Source of the DNA: an uncultured Ruminococcus sp.
Lineage (GTDB): Bacteria; Bacillota; Clostridia; Oscillospirales; Ruminococcaceae
Direction of reading: 5' to 3'
Assembly: GCA_900541495.1 (NCBI GenBank)
Contig: UQKC01000025.1
Coordinates: forward strand, 1-32,934
Length of the DNA stretch: 32,934 nucleotides
The notes beneath the pieces are model-generated. The model saw only the letters and a program-made list of their open reading frames with translations. It was not told where the DNA came from and ran no database searches. Of this stretch, positions 23,828 through 32,934 are shown one piece after another (within the stretch, counting starts at the first letter, position 1; each line of letters starts with the position of its first letter). The position numbers and the translations under genes are program-made.

Positions 23828-25060
23828 ATGGATACATTTAAGGTTGTTGACGGCGGTGTATGTGCTGCAAAGGGATTCAAGGCAAGCGGTTTATACTGCG
23901 GAATCAAGGAGAACCCTACTAAGAAGAATGATATTGCGCTCATCGTTTCCGATGTTATGTGCAATGCGGCAGGTGTTTACACTTCAAACAAGGTAAAGGG
24001 TGCGCCTGTTATCGTTACTAAGAAAAATCTTGCGGCTTCGGGCGGAAAGGCTAAGGCTGTTATTGTCAACTCGAAGAATGCGAACACCTGCAATGCTGAC
24101 GGTGAAGCTAAGGCTGATGCTATGTGCAGACTCGTTTCCGATGCTTTGGGCATAAAGCAGGAAGAGGTAATTGTTGCTTCGACGGGTGTTATCGGACAGA
24201 TACTTCCGCTTGAGCCTATTGAAAAGGCTGTTCCTCAGCTTGTGGAGAAGCTTGCTTATGACGGAAACGTTGAGGCTGCTACTGCTATTATGACGACTGA
24301 CACGGTGAAAAAGGAATACGCTGTTGAATTTGAGATAGGCGGAAAGGTTTGTCATCTCGGCGGTATGGCTAAGGGAAGCGGAATGATCCACCCGAATATG
24401 GCTACTACGCTGAACTTTATCACCACTGACTGTGCAGTTTCCGCTCCGATGCTTCAGAAAGCGCTTTCTGAGATAGTTAAAATTACATACAACTGTCTTT
24501 CCGTTGACGGAGATCAGTCCACTAACGATACTTGTATGCTTATGTCGAACGGACTTGCCGAAAATCCTGAGATCAATGCTGAGGGTGCTGATTTTGACAC
24601 ATTCAAGGGCGCGCTTTATCAGGTAATGGCAAACCTTACGAGAATGCTTGCCAAGGACGGTGAGGGTGCTACCAAGCTTCTTACCTGCATTTGTTCTTCT
24701 GCGCCCGATCTTGACACGGCTATAATCGTTGCGAAGAGTGTTATCCGCTCGCCGCTTTTCAAGTGTGCGATGTTCGGTGCTGATGCTAACTGGGGACGTG
24801 TTCTCTGCGCTATCGGTTATGCCGAGGCTGAATTCGACATCAACAAGGTAGATGTTGATCTTGGTTCAAAGGCAGGAAGAATCGCTGTTTGCCGCAATGG
24901 TGCAGGCGTTGATTTCTCAGAGGATGAGGCTAAGAAAATTCTCACCGAGGACGAAATTGAGATATACATTGAACTTAATCAGGGCGAAGCCAAGGCTACG
25001 GCCTGGGGCTGTGACCTTACTTATGATTATGTCAAGATAAACGGTGATTACCGTTCATAA
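23828..25060 (+). CDS. argJ: bifunctional ornithine acetyltransferase / N-acetylglutamate synthase
   Basis: Transfers the acetyl group from N-acetylornithine to glutamate, closing the acetyl cycle. 410 residues. The autocatalytic cleavage site is visible at KGSGMIHPNMA-T: Thr193 becomes the N-terminal nucleophile of the beta chain. VNSKNANTCN and the ending ...GCDLTYDYVKINGDYRS are typical. The ATG at 23828 is preferred (AGGAGG 8-13 nt upstream); a TTG two codons earlier is in frame but badly spaced. Whether it also works as a primary acetyl-CoA synthase cannot be told; no argA-type gene is in the window. Confidence 0.97.
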   Translation: MDTFKVVDGGVCAAKGFKASGLYCGIKENPTKKNDIALIVSDVMCNAAGVYTSNKVKGAPVIVTKKNLAASGGKAKAVIVNSKNANTCNADGEAKADAMCRLVSDALGIKQEEVIVASTGVIGQILPLEPIEKAVPQLVEKLAYDGNVEAATAIMTTDTVKKEYAVEFEIGGKVCHLGGMAKGSGMIHPNMATTLNFITTDCAVSAPMLQKALSEIVKITYNCLSVDGDQSTNDTCMLMSNGLAENPEINAEGADFDTFKGALYQVMANLTRMLAKDGEGATKLLTCICSSAPDLDTAIIVAKSVIRSPLFKCAMFGADANWGRVLCAIGYAEAEFDINKVDVDLGSKAGRIAVCRNGAGVDFSEDEAKKILTEDEIEIYIELNQGEAKATAWGCDLTYDYVKINGDYRS

Positions 25061-25087
25061 TTGTATATAACGATAGTATTTATACAA
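25061..25087 (+). other. AT-rich dyad between argJ and argB
   Basis: TTGTATA (25061-25067) and TATACAA (25081-25087) are perfect inverse arms around 13 nt in the 58-nt gap. It could be a weak stem-loop, or an operator resembling the TGTAT-type dyad before argG. No convincing promoter with correct spacing is seen. Confidence 0.3.
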
Positions 25088-25118
25088 TTAGTATAGAATG
25101 AATTGAGGAAGAAAAGGA

Positions 25119-25979
25119 ATGGAAAACATATCTAATCTGGTACGGTCGAAGGTACTTATTGACGCGCTCCCGTACATACAGAAATACTACGGCAAGATAG
25201 TTGTTGTAAAATACGGCGGAAACGCTATGACGAACGAAGAACTCAAAGACGCTGTTATGAGCGACATTGTACTGCTTTCGCTCATTGGTGTAAAGGTAGT
25301 TCTTGTTCACGGCGGCGGTCCTGAAATAAACGATATGCTCAAGAGAGTTGGCATTGAGAGCAAGTTCGTGAACGGACTTCGCTACACTGACGCGGCTACG
25401 GTTGACATTGTTAAAATGGTGCTTGCCGGAAAGGTGAACAAGGAGCTTGTTTCACATCTTACTCTCCATAAGGGCAATGCGCTCGGAATGTGCGGAATTG
25501 ACGGCAATATGATAACTGCGCACAAGATAGAGAGCAAGGACGATCTCGGTTTTGTCGGTGAGATAGTAAATGTGAACACTAAGCCTATTCTTGATGCTAT
25601 TGAGAATGGATACATTCCTGTTATTTCTACGGTTGCGTGCGATGAGCAGGGTCAGACCTACAACATCAATGCTGACACGGCGGCTTCGAGAATTGCGGCT
25701 GAGCTTGGTGCGGAGAATCTTATCCTTATGACGGACATTGTCGGACTCCTCAAGAACAAGGACGATGCTTCTACGCTCATTCCGACTGTACACGTCAGTG
25801 ATGTGCCGTTTATGAAGCGTCAGGGCATTATCTCGGGCGGTATGATACCGAAGATAGACTGCTGTGTTGAGGCTGTACGAAGAGGTGTTTCCAAGACTTG
25901 TATCATTGACGGACGTGTTCCGCACTCGATACTCGTTGAGCTTCTTTCAAGTCAGGGTATTGGTACGCAGTTTGTATAA
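25119..25979 (+). CDS. argB: acetylglutamate kinase
   Basis: Phosphorylates N-acetylglutamate with ATP, the usual feedback-controlled step. 286 residues, amino-acid-kinase fold: VVVKYGGNAM near residue 30, VVLVHGGGPEINDML (phosphate loops), NINADTAASRIAAELGA and LLTD-like LILMTDIVGLL, then GGMIPKIDCCVEAV. The N-terminal extension of about 20 residues (SNLVRSKVLIDALPYIQKYYG) resembles arginine-sensitive kinases, which suggests arginine inhibition (inference). AGGAAGAAAAGGA precedes the ATG. Confidence 0.97.
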   Translation: MENISNLVRSKVLIDALPYIQKYYGKIVVVKYGGNAMTNEELKDAVMSDIVLLSLIGVKVVLVHGGGPEINDMLKRVGIESKFVNGLRYTDAATVDIVKMVLAGKVNKELVSHLTLHKGNALGMCGIDGNMITAHKIESKDDLGFVGEIVNVNTKPILDAIENGYIPVISTVACDEQGQTYNINADTAASRIAAELGAENLILMTDIVGLLKNKDDASTLIPTVHVSDVPFMKRQGIISGGMIPKIDCCVEAVRRGVSKTCIIDGRVPHSILVELLSSQGIGTQFV

Positions 25980-25995
25980 TAACATAAAGTTTAAA

Positions 25996-26023
25996 TCGAC
26001 ATAATAAATACATATAGTATAAT
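25996..26023 (+). promoter_or_regulatory. possible promoter close to the lipase-like gene
   Basis: TCGACA (25996-26001), 16-nt spacer, TATAAT (26018-26023). The predicted start near 26030 is within about 5 nt of the ATG at 26035, giving a nearly leaderless transcript; the gene may instead be read from the upstream arg promoter. Confidence 0.35.
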
Positions 26024-26034
26024 TGGTGACAGAT

Positions 26035-27462
26035 ATGACTTTGCTTAAATTATTTCTTATTATAGTGTTTATTTCTGTAATGGCGGTGCTTGACATTAAG
26101 AGGAAGCTTCCGTTGTTCGGAAAGCTTGGCGGCGTTATTGAAATTTCGCTTTTGCCGCACTGCTGCCTTATCGTTTACCTTATTATAAAGCTTATGGACT
26201 TTGTGGGGGCGGCGGCAGTTTGGGCAGGCGTTTTATGCGGAGGGTTTATGCTTGTCCGCATAGTTGTAATGTCGATAAAGCCGCACAACCGAAAGCTTCG
26301 CGTCAAGGTTCGCGTAAAGGCGCTTTACGGCGGAAAAGTTCTGATAGGGTATTCCGCTTGGTCGGTGCTTTTGCAGACGGTATTTTACATTGTAATGGGC
26401 GTGAACGGCTTTTTCGGCTTGCCGAGGGGTCTTATCATTGCCGACACGGTGACGGCTGTTCTGCTTGTGCTTGGCTTTGCACTGAACGGAATAATAAGGG
26501 TGCTTGTACTTTGCTACAGGCTCAATATTATAAAGCGTATCGTGGTTTTCCTGCTTCTGCCGATACCCGTTGTCAACATTTTTGTACTTAGATATATGTA
26601 CAAGATCGCTGACGAGGAATACGCTTTCGAGGACACGAGGGCGGAATGTGATGAGCAGAGGGCGGAGTCGCAGGTCTGCTGCACGAAATATCCGTTACTG
26701 CTTGTTCACGGGATAGGTTTTCGCGACCGACGGTATTTCAACTACTGGGGAAGAATTCCCAAGGAGCTGAAGCGAAATGGTGCGACGGTTTACTACGGTA
26801 TGCAGGACGGCTGTATCACTGTTGAAGCGGCAGGGGAGCAGATAAAGAAGCGCATACTTGAAGTGATAGATGAAACGGGCTGTGAAAAGGTGAACATAAT
26901 CGCTCATTCAAAGGGTGGGCTCGATGCGAGATATGTTATTTCCACGCTTGGAATGGAGGACTATGTTGCGAGTCTGACGACTGTGGGGACTCCGCACAGG
27001 GGTTCACAGGTGGCAGATGAGGCGCAGAAGCTTCCCGACAGCTTATACCGCAAGGTAGCGGCTTATATGGACAAGAGCTTTCACAAGCTTGGAGATGAAA
27101 ATCCCGATTTTTACAATGCCTGTCACGAATTCACGTCGGAATATGCGGAAAAATTCAACCGGGAGAACCCCGATTCGGGCAAGGTGTATTATCAGAGCTA
27201 CACTTCTGTTATGAGTGGAATGTTCAGCTTCGGGATACTTGCTTTTACATATCTTATCCTGCGCAAATACGGCAGAAATGACGGACTTGTGACGGTAGAA
27301 TCCGCGAAGTGGGGCGAGTTCAGAAAGGTTTATGAACCTGTTCACCACAGAGGTGTTTCACACGGGGACACTATTGATCTTATGCGTGAGGATTTCAATG
27401 GTTTTGACCCGAGAGAGGCTTATGTTGAGATCGTTTCCGACTTAAAGGAAAAAGGATTTTAA
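26035..27462 (+). CDS. membrane-anchored lipase-like alpha/beta hydrolase
   Basis: 475 residues. The first ~190 hold about five hydrophobic membrane segments; the rest is an alpha/beta hydrolase. LLLVHGIGF (oxyanion region, His225-Gly226) and the nucleophile elbow IIAHSKGGLDARY with Ser292 match triacylglycerol lipase/esterase relatives. GTPHRGSQVAD follows, then NDGLVTVESAKWG (likely acid) and HRGVSHGDTID (likely catalytic His). Probably a membrane-bound lipase or esterase; the substrate is unknown. The ATG at 26035 has GGTGA 5 nt upstream; in-frame GTG and TTG codons just before are alternatives. It sits between argB and the small membrane gene, without any evident link to arginine synthesis. 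Confidence 0.85.
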   Translation: MTLLKLFLIIVFISVMAVLDIKRKLPLFGKLGGVIEISLLPHCCLIVYLIIKLMDFVGAAAVWAGVLCGGFMLVRIVVMSIKPHNRKLRVKVRVKALYGGKVLIGYSAWSVLLQTVFYIVMGVNGFFGLPRGLIIADTVTAVLLVLGFALNGIIRVLVLCYRLNIIKRIVVFLLLPIPVVNIFVLRYMYKIADEEYAFEDTRAECDEQRAESQVCCTKYPLLLVHGIGFRDRRYFNYWGRIPKELKRNGATVYYGMQDGCITVEAAGEQIKKRILEVIDETGCEKVNIIAHSKGGLDARYVISTLGMEDYVASLTTVGTPHRGSQVADEAQKLPDSLYRKVAAYMDKSFHKLGDENPDFYNACHEFTSEYAEKFNRENPDSGKVYYQSYTSVMSGMFSFGILAFTYLILRKYGRNDGLVTVESAKWGEFRKVYEPVHHRGVSHGDTIDLMREDFNGFDPREAYVEIVSDLKEKGF

Positions 27463-27478
27463 CAAATTAAGATTTTTG

Positions 27479-27507
27479 TTGCAATTTGTTATAAATTCTG
27501 TTATAAT
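27479..27507 (+). promoter_or_regulatory. promoter ahead of the small membrane protein and argD
   Basis: TTGCAA (27479-27484), 17-nt spacer, TATAAT (27502-27507) with a TG one base before it (extended -10). The predicted start is ~27514, leaving a ~13-nt leader that includes the AAGGTGA ribosome binding site. Confidence 0.65.
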
Positions 27508-27526
27508 GTCCCTAAAGGTGATATAA

Positions 27527-27964
27527 ATGGGTTGGATAAACATATTCGGACTTGTTTTTATGGTCATTATAATGATACCGAACGTCATTTTTGCTTTAAA
27601 ATGCAAAGACGGATTTGAAAACAAGTGGGAAAACAAGTTTATTGAGGCACTTGAACAGATAGGGCGGTATGGGTGTTTTGCTTTTATGGTGATAAACATA
27701 CCGAAGACATGGTTCGGGTGGGCATCGGACGAGGCTTTCGCTTTATATCTTATTGTTGATGCGGTGCTTATTATCGCTTACTGCGTGATATGGGCGGTGT
27801 GCTTTAAGAAAAACAGTGTTTTCCGTGCTTTGAGTTTATCGATGATACCCTCGGCGATATTCCTTTTCAGCGGGATAATGAGCAGGTCTGTACTTTTGAT
27901 GATATCGGCGCTGATATTTGCGCCGTGCCATATACTTATTTCTTATAAAAATGCAAGGAGTTGA
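27527..27964 (+). CDS. small integral membrane protein, unknown function
   Basis: 145 residues with about four hydrophobic helices (2-24, 45-60, 70-92 and 100-138) joined by short loops; one loop is charged (KCKDGFENKWENKFIEA). No motif I recognise. AAGGTGA lies 6-12 nt before the ATG. It ends 6 nt before argD and shares a promoter with it, so it is made together with the aminotransferase. Confidence 0.8.
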   Translation: MGWINIFGLVFMVIIMIPNVIFALKCKDGFENKWENKFIEALEQIGRYGCFAFMVINIPKTWFGWASDEAFALYLIVDAVLIIAYCVIWAVCFKKNSVFRALSLSMIPSAIFLFSGIMSRSVLLMISALIFAPCHILISYKNARS

Positions 27965-27970
27965 TATAAA

Positions 27971-29140
27971 ATGACGACTATAGAAAAATTCAATGAACAC
28001 GTTATGCACACATACAACCGTTACAACGTTGTACTCGAAAAGGGCAGCGGAAGAACTGCTGTTGATGAAGACGGCAAGGAATACATAGATTTCGGCAGTG
28101 GCATAGGCACGAACTCGCTCGGCTACTGTGATGAGGACTGGGCAGATGCGGTTTGTGCACAGGCTCGCGCTATTCAGCACACATCAAACTACTTTTACAC
28201 AAAGGTACAGGCTGATTTTGCAGCAAAGCTAAGTGAAGTAACGGGTTATGACAAGATGTTCTTCGGCAACTCGGGTGCTGAGGCCAACGAATGTGCTATA
28301 AAAATCGCGAGAAAGTATTCATTTGACAAATACGGCAAGGACGCAAAGCGCTGGAACATTATCACGCTTGTGAACAGCTTCCACGGAAGAACGCTGACCA
28401 CGCTTTCGGCTACGGGTCAGGAGGTTTTTCACAACTATTTCTTCCCGTTCACGGAGGGTTTCATCAACGTTGAGGCTAACAACATTGATGATCTTCGTGC
28501 AAAGGCTGATGACAGTGTATGTGCGATAATGTTTGAATTCGTTCAGGGTGAGGGCGGTGTAAATTCGCTCGACAAGGCTTTTGTGGACGAGATTTTCAAA
28601 ATTTGTGCTGAGAAAGATATCCTTGCTATTGCTGACGAAGTTCAGACAGGTGCAGGCAGAACGGGAACGTTCCTTGCTTCCGAGCAGTTCGGTGTTAAGC
28701 CTGACATCACGACGCTCGCAAAGGGTGTTGCAGGCGGTGTTCCTGTGGGAATTTGTCTTGCGGGAAAGAAATGCTCCGATGTACTGACGGGCGGAACGCA
28801 CGGTTCGACCTTCGGAGGAAATCCTCTTGCCTGCGCAGGCGGACTTACTGTTGTAAGCAAGGTCGGAAACGAAGAATTCCTTAAGGGAGTTCGTGAAAAG
28901 AGCGCATATATGCGTGAAAAGATCATGGCTATGCCTTTGGTAGAAGGTGTGAGCGGACTTGGACTTATGATAGGCATAACGATAAAGGGCAAGAAAGCGG
29001 CTGACGCTGCAAAGGAGTGTCTTGCGAACGGTTTATTCGTACTCACGGCGAAGGACAAGATAAGACTTCTTCCTCCGCTCAACATTACATATAATGAAAT
29101 CGACAAGGGTCTTGACATACTTGGGAGAGTGCTTGAATGA
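27971..29140 (+). CDS. argD: acetylornithine aminotransferase
   Basis: PLP-dependent class III aminotransferase converting N-acetylglutamate semialdehyde to N-acetylornithine. 389 residues, normal length. Visible are the NSGAEANECAIKIARKY phosphate-binding region, SFHGRTLTTLSATGQ, ADEVQTGAGRTG (PLP ring-binding Asp) and the Schiff-base lysine Lys251 in TLAKGVAGGVP. AAGGAG precedes the ATG. The stop codon overlaps the ATG of the next hydrolase gene by 4 nt. Related ornithine or succinylornithine aminotransferases are alternatives, but the context settles argD. Confidence 0.96.
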   Translation: MTTIEKFNEHVMHTYNRYNVVLEKGSGRTAVDEDGKEYIDFGSGIGTNSLGYCDEDWADAVCAQARAIQHTSNYFYTKVQADFAAKLSEVTGYDKMFFGNSGAEANECAIKIARKYSFDKYGKDAKRWNIITLVNSFHGRTLTTLSATGQEVFHNYFFPFTEGFINVEANNIDDLRAKADDSVCAIMFEFVQGEGGVNSLDKAFVDEIFKICAEKDILAIADEVQTGAGRTGTFLASEQFGVKPDITTLAKGVAGGVPVGICLAGKKCSDVLTGGTHGSTFGGNPLACAGGLTVVSKVGNEEFLKGVREKSAYMREKIMAMPLVEGVSGLGLMIGITIKGKKAADAAKECLANGLFVLTAKDKIRLLPPLNITYNEIDKGLDILGRVLE

Positions 29141-29883
29141 TCTACTATGAAAAATACGGAAACGAATTCAATCCTGTTGTGATACTTCTTCACGACAGCG
29201 AATCTGTCTACTGCTTTTCAAAAGAATGTGATTATCTTTCCAGAAACTACTGCGCTATCGTGCCGCATCTTCCCGGATACGGACGGAATCCCGAGAAGAT
29301 GTTCTCGGTGGGGAGTGCGCTCGAACAGATAGTGGAGCTTGCGTCAACATTCGGAAAGCCTGTGACGCTTGTTGGTGCATCGCTCGGTGCGGAGCTGGCG
29401 TTTCATCTTATATGCAAAAACACGGAGCTTTTCAACGGCTGCATAATGATAAGTCCTTGGCTCGAAAGGGATATTGGTGGCATTGAAAAGGCGCTTGCGC
29501 AGCTCAACGAGAGGGAAAAGTTCATCAAGAACAAGTTCCTTTCGGGGATAAGCGGTCTGACTATGGGACTGAGCAAGGACGAACTGCGTGATTACAACGA
29601 ATTCTGCAAGAATGTCAGCATGAACTCGCTCGTTGCGGCGGTTGACAATGGCATTTCCTACGAAAACTATCCCGAATACAAGGAGCTGAAGATGCCTTTG
29701 CTGGCACTTTGCGGACTTAATGAACCTATGGAGATACGAAACAGCGTAAGACGTCTTTCAAAGGACAATCCGAACTGCAGCTACGATATGTGGGACGGAG
29801 TTTCGAGAAAGCTTCCCGTAAAGGCGGCTGCGCGCTTATCCAAGGTGATAGAAGAATTCATTGACAAGGCTTATGCAAAATAA
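29137..29883 (+). CDS. alpha/beta hydrolase
   Basis: 248 residues, soluble alpha/beta-hydrolase fold. The nucleophile elbow is VGASLGAE with Ser82; PHLPGYGRNP (44-53) follows the oxyanion strand, where LLHDSE replaces the common HG-type loop. A cap-like helical region lies between about 105 and 175. The C-terminus lacks an obvious GH catalytic histidine (SYDMWDGVSRKLPVKAA instead), so activity is uncertain. It overlaps argD by 4 nt and lies just ahead of argF, which suggests a tight operon. Substrate unknown. Confidence 0.82.
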   Translation: MIYYEKYGNEFNPVVILLHDSESVYCFSKECDYLSRNYCAIVPHLPGYGRNPEKMFSVGSALEQIVELASTFGKPVTLVGASLGAELAFHLICKNTELFNGCIMISPWLERDIGGIEKALAQLNEREKFIKNKFLSGISGLTMGLSKDELRDYNEFCKNVSMNSLVAAVDNGISYENYPEYKELKMPLLALCGLNEPMEIRNSVRRLSKDNPNCSYDMWDGVSRKLPVKAAARLSKVIEEFIDKAYAK

Positions 29884-29906
29884 TATATATGAAAGGGCGA
29901 TACAAA

Positions 29907-30809
29907 ATGAACCACTTACTTAAAATGCTCGATCTTTCGACAGAGGAGATAATGGAGATACTCAATCTTGCCGATCAGCTCAAATATGAGCGCAAGCACA
30001 ACATTGAACATCATCTTCTCAAGGGAAAATCACTCGGTATGATCTTCCAGAAGGCTTCGACAAGAACCCGTGTATCTTTTGAAACCGGTATGTACCAGCT
30101 TGGAGGAAATGCGCTTTTCCTTTCTTCGCACGATCTTCAGATAGGCAGAGGTGAACCTGTTCAGGACACGGCTCGTGTACTTTCACGCTATCTTGACGGC
30201 ATCATGATCCGTACCTTTGAGCAGAAAGAGGTAGAGGACCTTGCAAAGTACGGCTCTATCCCTGTTATCAACGGACTTACGGACTTCTGTCACCCTTGTC
30301 AGATACTTGCAGACCTTATGACTATCCGCGAGTTCAAGGGACAGTTCGACGGACTGAAGATGTGCTTTATCGGTGACGGAAACAATATGGCCAACTCTCT
30401 CATTGTCGGCGGTTTGAAGGTCGGAATGAAGGTTTCTGTGGCTTGCCCTGAGGGTTATCACCCCGACAAGCAGGTGCTTGACTTCGCAAAGGACTACGAG
30501 GGCTTTGAGCTTACAGATTCTCCTGTTAAGGCAGCAGCCGGCGCAGATGTTGTTATCACTGACGTTTGGGCTTCTATGGGTCAGGAAGGCGAAGCAGAGA
30601 AGAGAAAGATCGCATTCAAGGGATATCAGATCAATGATGAGATCATGGCTGCGGCTAACCTTGATGCAATGGTACAGCACTGTCTTCCTGCGCACCGTGA
30701 GGAAGAGATCACAGAAAAGGTATTCGAGGCACACGCAAACGAGATCTTTGAAGAAGCAGAAAACAGACTTCATGCCCAGAAGGCCGTTATGGTCAAGCTC
30801 ATGGGCTGA
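29907..30809 (+). CDS. argF: ornithine carbamoyltransferase (anabolic)
   Basis: Forms citrulline from ornithine and carbamoyl phosphate. 300 residues, normal length. The carbamoyl-phosphate motif STRTR lies at 51-55, followed by FETGMYQLGG; FCHPCQILADL, then the ornithine-binding DVWASMGQE and HCLPAH (Cys259), are all intact. The ATG at 29907 is preferred since AAAGGGCGA lies upstream; the in-frame ATG at 29889 would add six residues (MKGRYK) with no family support. The placement completes the set argG, H, C, J, B, D, F in this window. No carbamoyl phosphate synthase genes are seen. Confidence 0.97.
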   Translation: MNHLLKMLDLSTEEIMEILNLADQLKYERKHNIEHHLLKGKSLGMIFQKASTRTRVSFETGMYQLGGNALFLSSHDLQIGRGEPVQDTARVLSRYLDGIMIRTFEQKEVEDLAKYGSIPVINGLTDFCHPCQILADLMTIREFKGQFDGLKMCFIGDGNNMANSLIVGGLKVGMKVSVACPEGYHPDKQVLDFAKDYEGFELTDSPVKAAAGADVVITDVWASMGQEGEAEKRKIAFKGYQINDEIMAAANLDAMVQHCLPAHREEEITEKVFEAHANEIFEEAENRLHAQKAVMVKLMG

Positions 30810-30838
30810 AAATAAATTATTAAAAGGGAGTAAATACT

Positions 30839-31519
30839 ATGGGGTTCGACAGAATCAGGATCAAAGAAAACGCAAAACTGCACTATCAGAATAACAAGTG
30901 GCAGAATGTACTCGTTGTACTTATAAATATACTTATTGTCGGCGGAGTGCAGGTCATTGTCAGACTTTCGGGCGATAGCTGGTATGTAGCTATGTTTATG
31001 TCGCTCGTAAGCATTGCGGTATCGCTGCTTGTAGTGAACATCATTGCAATGGGTACGACGACATGGTTCCACAGGTCTATCAAGACTGAGGGACTTAAAA
31101 TGGAAGAGATGTTCTGGCCGTTTAAGGAAGATTACGGCGGAAACGTGCTGATGATGTTCCTTATCGCACTCTATACCGCACTCTGGTCAATGCTTTTTGT
31201 TATTCCCGGCATTGTAAAGGGATATTCATATTCGCTCGCAATGTACATAAAGTCGGAAAATCCGAACATTCCTGCTTCAAAGGCTATCGAACTCAGCACA
31301 AGAATGACGAACGGCCGCAAAATGGATCTATTTGTGCTTGATCTGAGCTTCATAGGCTGGGGTATACTTTCTGCACTCACATTGAATATACTTGGAATAC
31401 TCTATGTAATACCATATCAGTATGCTGCAAAGGCATTTGCATATGAGGAGATCAAGGAAGAGGCGCTTGCAAATCAGAAGGTTTCCGAAGCGGAACTTTT
31501 CGGTTACGCAAACTTATAA
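30839..31519 (+). CDS. DUF975-family integral membrane protein
   Basis: 226 residues. The start DRIRIKENAKLHYQNNKWQNVL and several hydrophobic segments (about 22-42, 48-73, 105-135, 165-195) match the DUF975 family of multi-pass proteins widespread in Firmicutes, whose function is unknown. The stretch WSMLFVIPGIVKGYSYSLA is characteristic. AAAAGGGAGT lies ahead of the ATG. It starts 29 nt after argF and is followed by a strong terminator, so it may be the last gene of the arg transcript. Confidence 0.85.
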   Translation: MGFDRIRIKENAKLHYQNNKWQNVLVVLINILIVGGVQVIVRLSGDSWYVAMFMSLVSIAVSLLVVNIIAMGTTTWFHRSIKTEGLKMEEMFWPFKEDYGGNVLMMFLIALYTALWSMLFVIPGIVKGYSYSLAMYIKSENPNIPASKAIELSTRMTNGRKMDLFVLDLSFIGWGILSALTLNILGILYVIPYQYAAKAFAYEEIKEEALANQKVSEAELFGYANL

Positions 31520-31537
31520 TCATCTTTGATAACATAC

Positions 31538-31576
31538 AAAACAGCGCTTTCGGTCATTCGGGAGCGCTGTTTTTAT
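31538..31576 (+). terminator. Rho-independent terminator ending the argF/DUF975 transcript
   Basis: ACAGCGCT (31541-31548) pairs with AGCGCTGT (31563-31570), extended by A-T pairs, and followed by TTTTTA. Confidence 0.9.
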
Positions 31577-31667
31577 GTAAACTAAAGTATATTCTGTGCA
31601 AAATATATATTAAGCTGCTGTAAAATGTGGGATCCTATCGTTAAAATGCCAAAGTTGAAAAAAAGTG

Positions 31668-31696
31668 TTGACAAAAGAGGTTGAATATGATATTAT
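31668..31696 (+). promoter_or_regulatory. rRNA operon promoter P1
   Basis: TTGACA (31668-31673), 17-nt spacer, TATTAT (31691-31696). It is the first of three evenly built promoters in the gene-free stretch before 16S rRNA. A perfect palindrome GAAACGTTTC (31744-31753) lies downstream. Confidence 0.75.
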
Positions 31697-31816
31697 ATAT
31701 AAGTCGTCAAACGACAGTACAAAATACTGAATGAAAAAGTTGAGAAACGTTTCATTACAATGACGATATCTTATCAGTGTTCACGACTTGTTAATAAAGA
31801 GTTTAAAACGATTTAA

Positions 31817-31845
31817 TTGACAAAATAATGTGAATATGATAAAAT
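31817..31845 (+). promoter_or_regulatory. rRNA operon promoter P2
   Basis: TTGACA (31817-31822), 17-nt spacer, TAAAAT (31840-31845). Confidence 0.7.
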
Positions 31846-31904
31846 AAATAAGCTGCTCATCTGAGAGTTGAGTAAAAAGAAAATAAAATATTTTCAAAAA
31901 GTAC

Positions 31905-31933
31905 TTGACAAACTCGAATGAATGTGATATAAT
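31905..31933 (+). promoter_or_regulatory. rRNA operon promoter P3 (full consensus)
   Basis: TTGACA (31905-31910), 17-nt spacer, TATAAT (31928-31933). It is nearest to the gene and the strongest by consensus. An A/T-rich stretch upstream (31873-31900) could act as an UP element. Confidence 0.85.
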
Positions 31934-31939
31934 ATTAAA

Positions 31940-32140
31940 GCTGTCACAACGCAGCGAACAGAACCTTGAAAATTGAACAATAACGAACTTAAACGACCCT
32001 TAAGATTCCAATCTGAACTAATGTTCAGATCGAGGAAAAACTAAGAACTCAAGTCAAAGAGTATAAAATAAGACGCCAGAAACAAGTAAGTTAAGAGCTT
32101 ACAGGATAGATTTTAAAGCAGAAATGCTTTTAAATACAAA
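31940..32140 (+). other. 16S rRNA leader with processing/antitermination elements
   Basis: CCTTGAAAATTGAACAA (31964-31980) is the conserved leader segment common in Firmicute rRNA operons. ATCTGAAC (32011-32018) pairs with GTTCAGAT (32023-32030). Just before the gene, AAAGCA (32115-32120) and TGCTTT (32125-32130) enclose a GAAA tetraloop. The matching 3' processing strand would lie beyond the window. Confidence 0.55.

Positions 32141-32934
<794 letters not shown>

Overview
The window reads as a chromosomal segment of a low-to-mid GC Firmicute. The gene families (NrdR, SpoIID/LytB protein, class B sortases, DUF975), the TTGACA-17-TATAAT promoters and the strong AGGAGG-type ribosome binding sites all fit. 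The partial 16S rRNA at the right edge looks like Oscillospiraceae/Ruminococcus (clostridial cluster IV), but that is judged by eye and not by a search.

Layout. (1) 1-8456, plus strand: an HtrA/DegP-type membrane serine protease; a GNAT acetyltransferase with a YoaP-like tail; an RlmB/TrmH 2'-O-methyltransferase preceded by a promoter and a large hairpin leader; a 909-residue membrane protein that looks like a P-type ATPase whose catalytic motifs are gone, fused to a long disordered cytoplasmic tail; and a dCache-type chemoreceptor. (2) 8461-9381: a small coiled-coil/zinc-ribbon gene on the minus strand, with a degenerate ~13-nt repeat field downstream and a perfectly palindromic two-way consensus promoter upstream. 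(3) 9371-18020, minus strand: one apparent operon, promoter - four tandem class B sortases - SpoIID/LytB protein - pyrimidine-nucleoside phosphorylase. (4) 18142-18717: nrdR with its own promoter and terminator. (5) 18873-30809: a nearly complete arginine pathway (argG, argH, argC, argJ, argB, argD, argF) interspersed with a lipoprotein, two alpha/beta hydrolases, a small membrane protein and a four-helix-bundle (23S rRNA IVP-type) gene framed by perfect 32-bp inverted repeats. (6) 30839-31575: a DUF975 membrane protein and terminator. (7) 31668-32934: three consecutive TTGACA-17 promoters, an rRNA leader, and the first ~794 nt of 16S rRNA, cut by the window edge.

How it works together. argC, argJ, argB, argD, argF, argG and argH cover the acetylated route from glutamate to arginine, with ArgJ recycling the acetyl group. 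The sortase operon looks like a cell-envelope module: four membrane-anchored transpeptidases plus a peptidoglycan-cleaving SpoIID-family enzyme, but no visible sorting-signal substrate in the window. One of the sortases and the distant pseudo-P-type ATPase share a short tail motif, [ST]-[VL]-D-[DE]-[IL]-[IL]-x-[EN]-[YF], present four times in total. This hints that they belong to a common intracellular targeting or scaffolding scheme.

Most unusual items: the inverted-repeat-framed four-helix-bundle cassette, the palindromic double promoter, the four-sortase operon with one giant-tailed member, the shared tail motif, the pseudo-P-type ATPase, and the structured rlmB leader.
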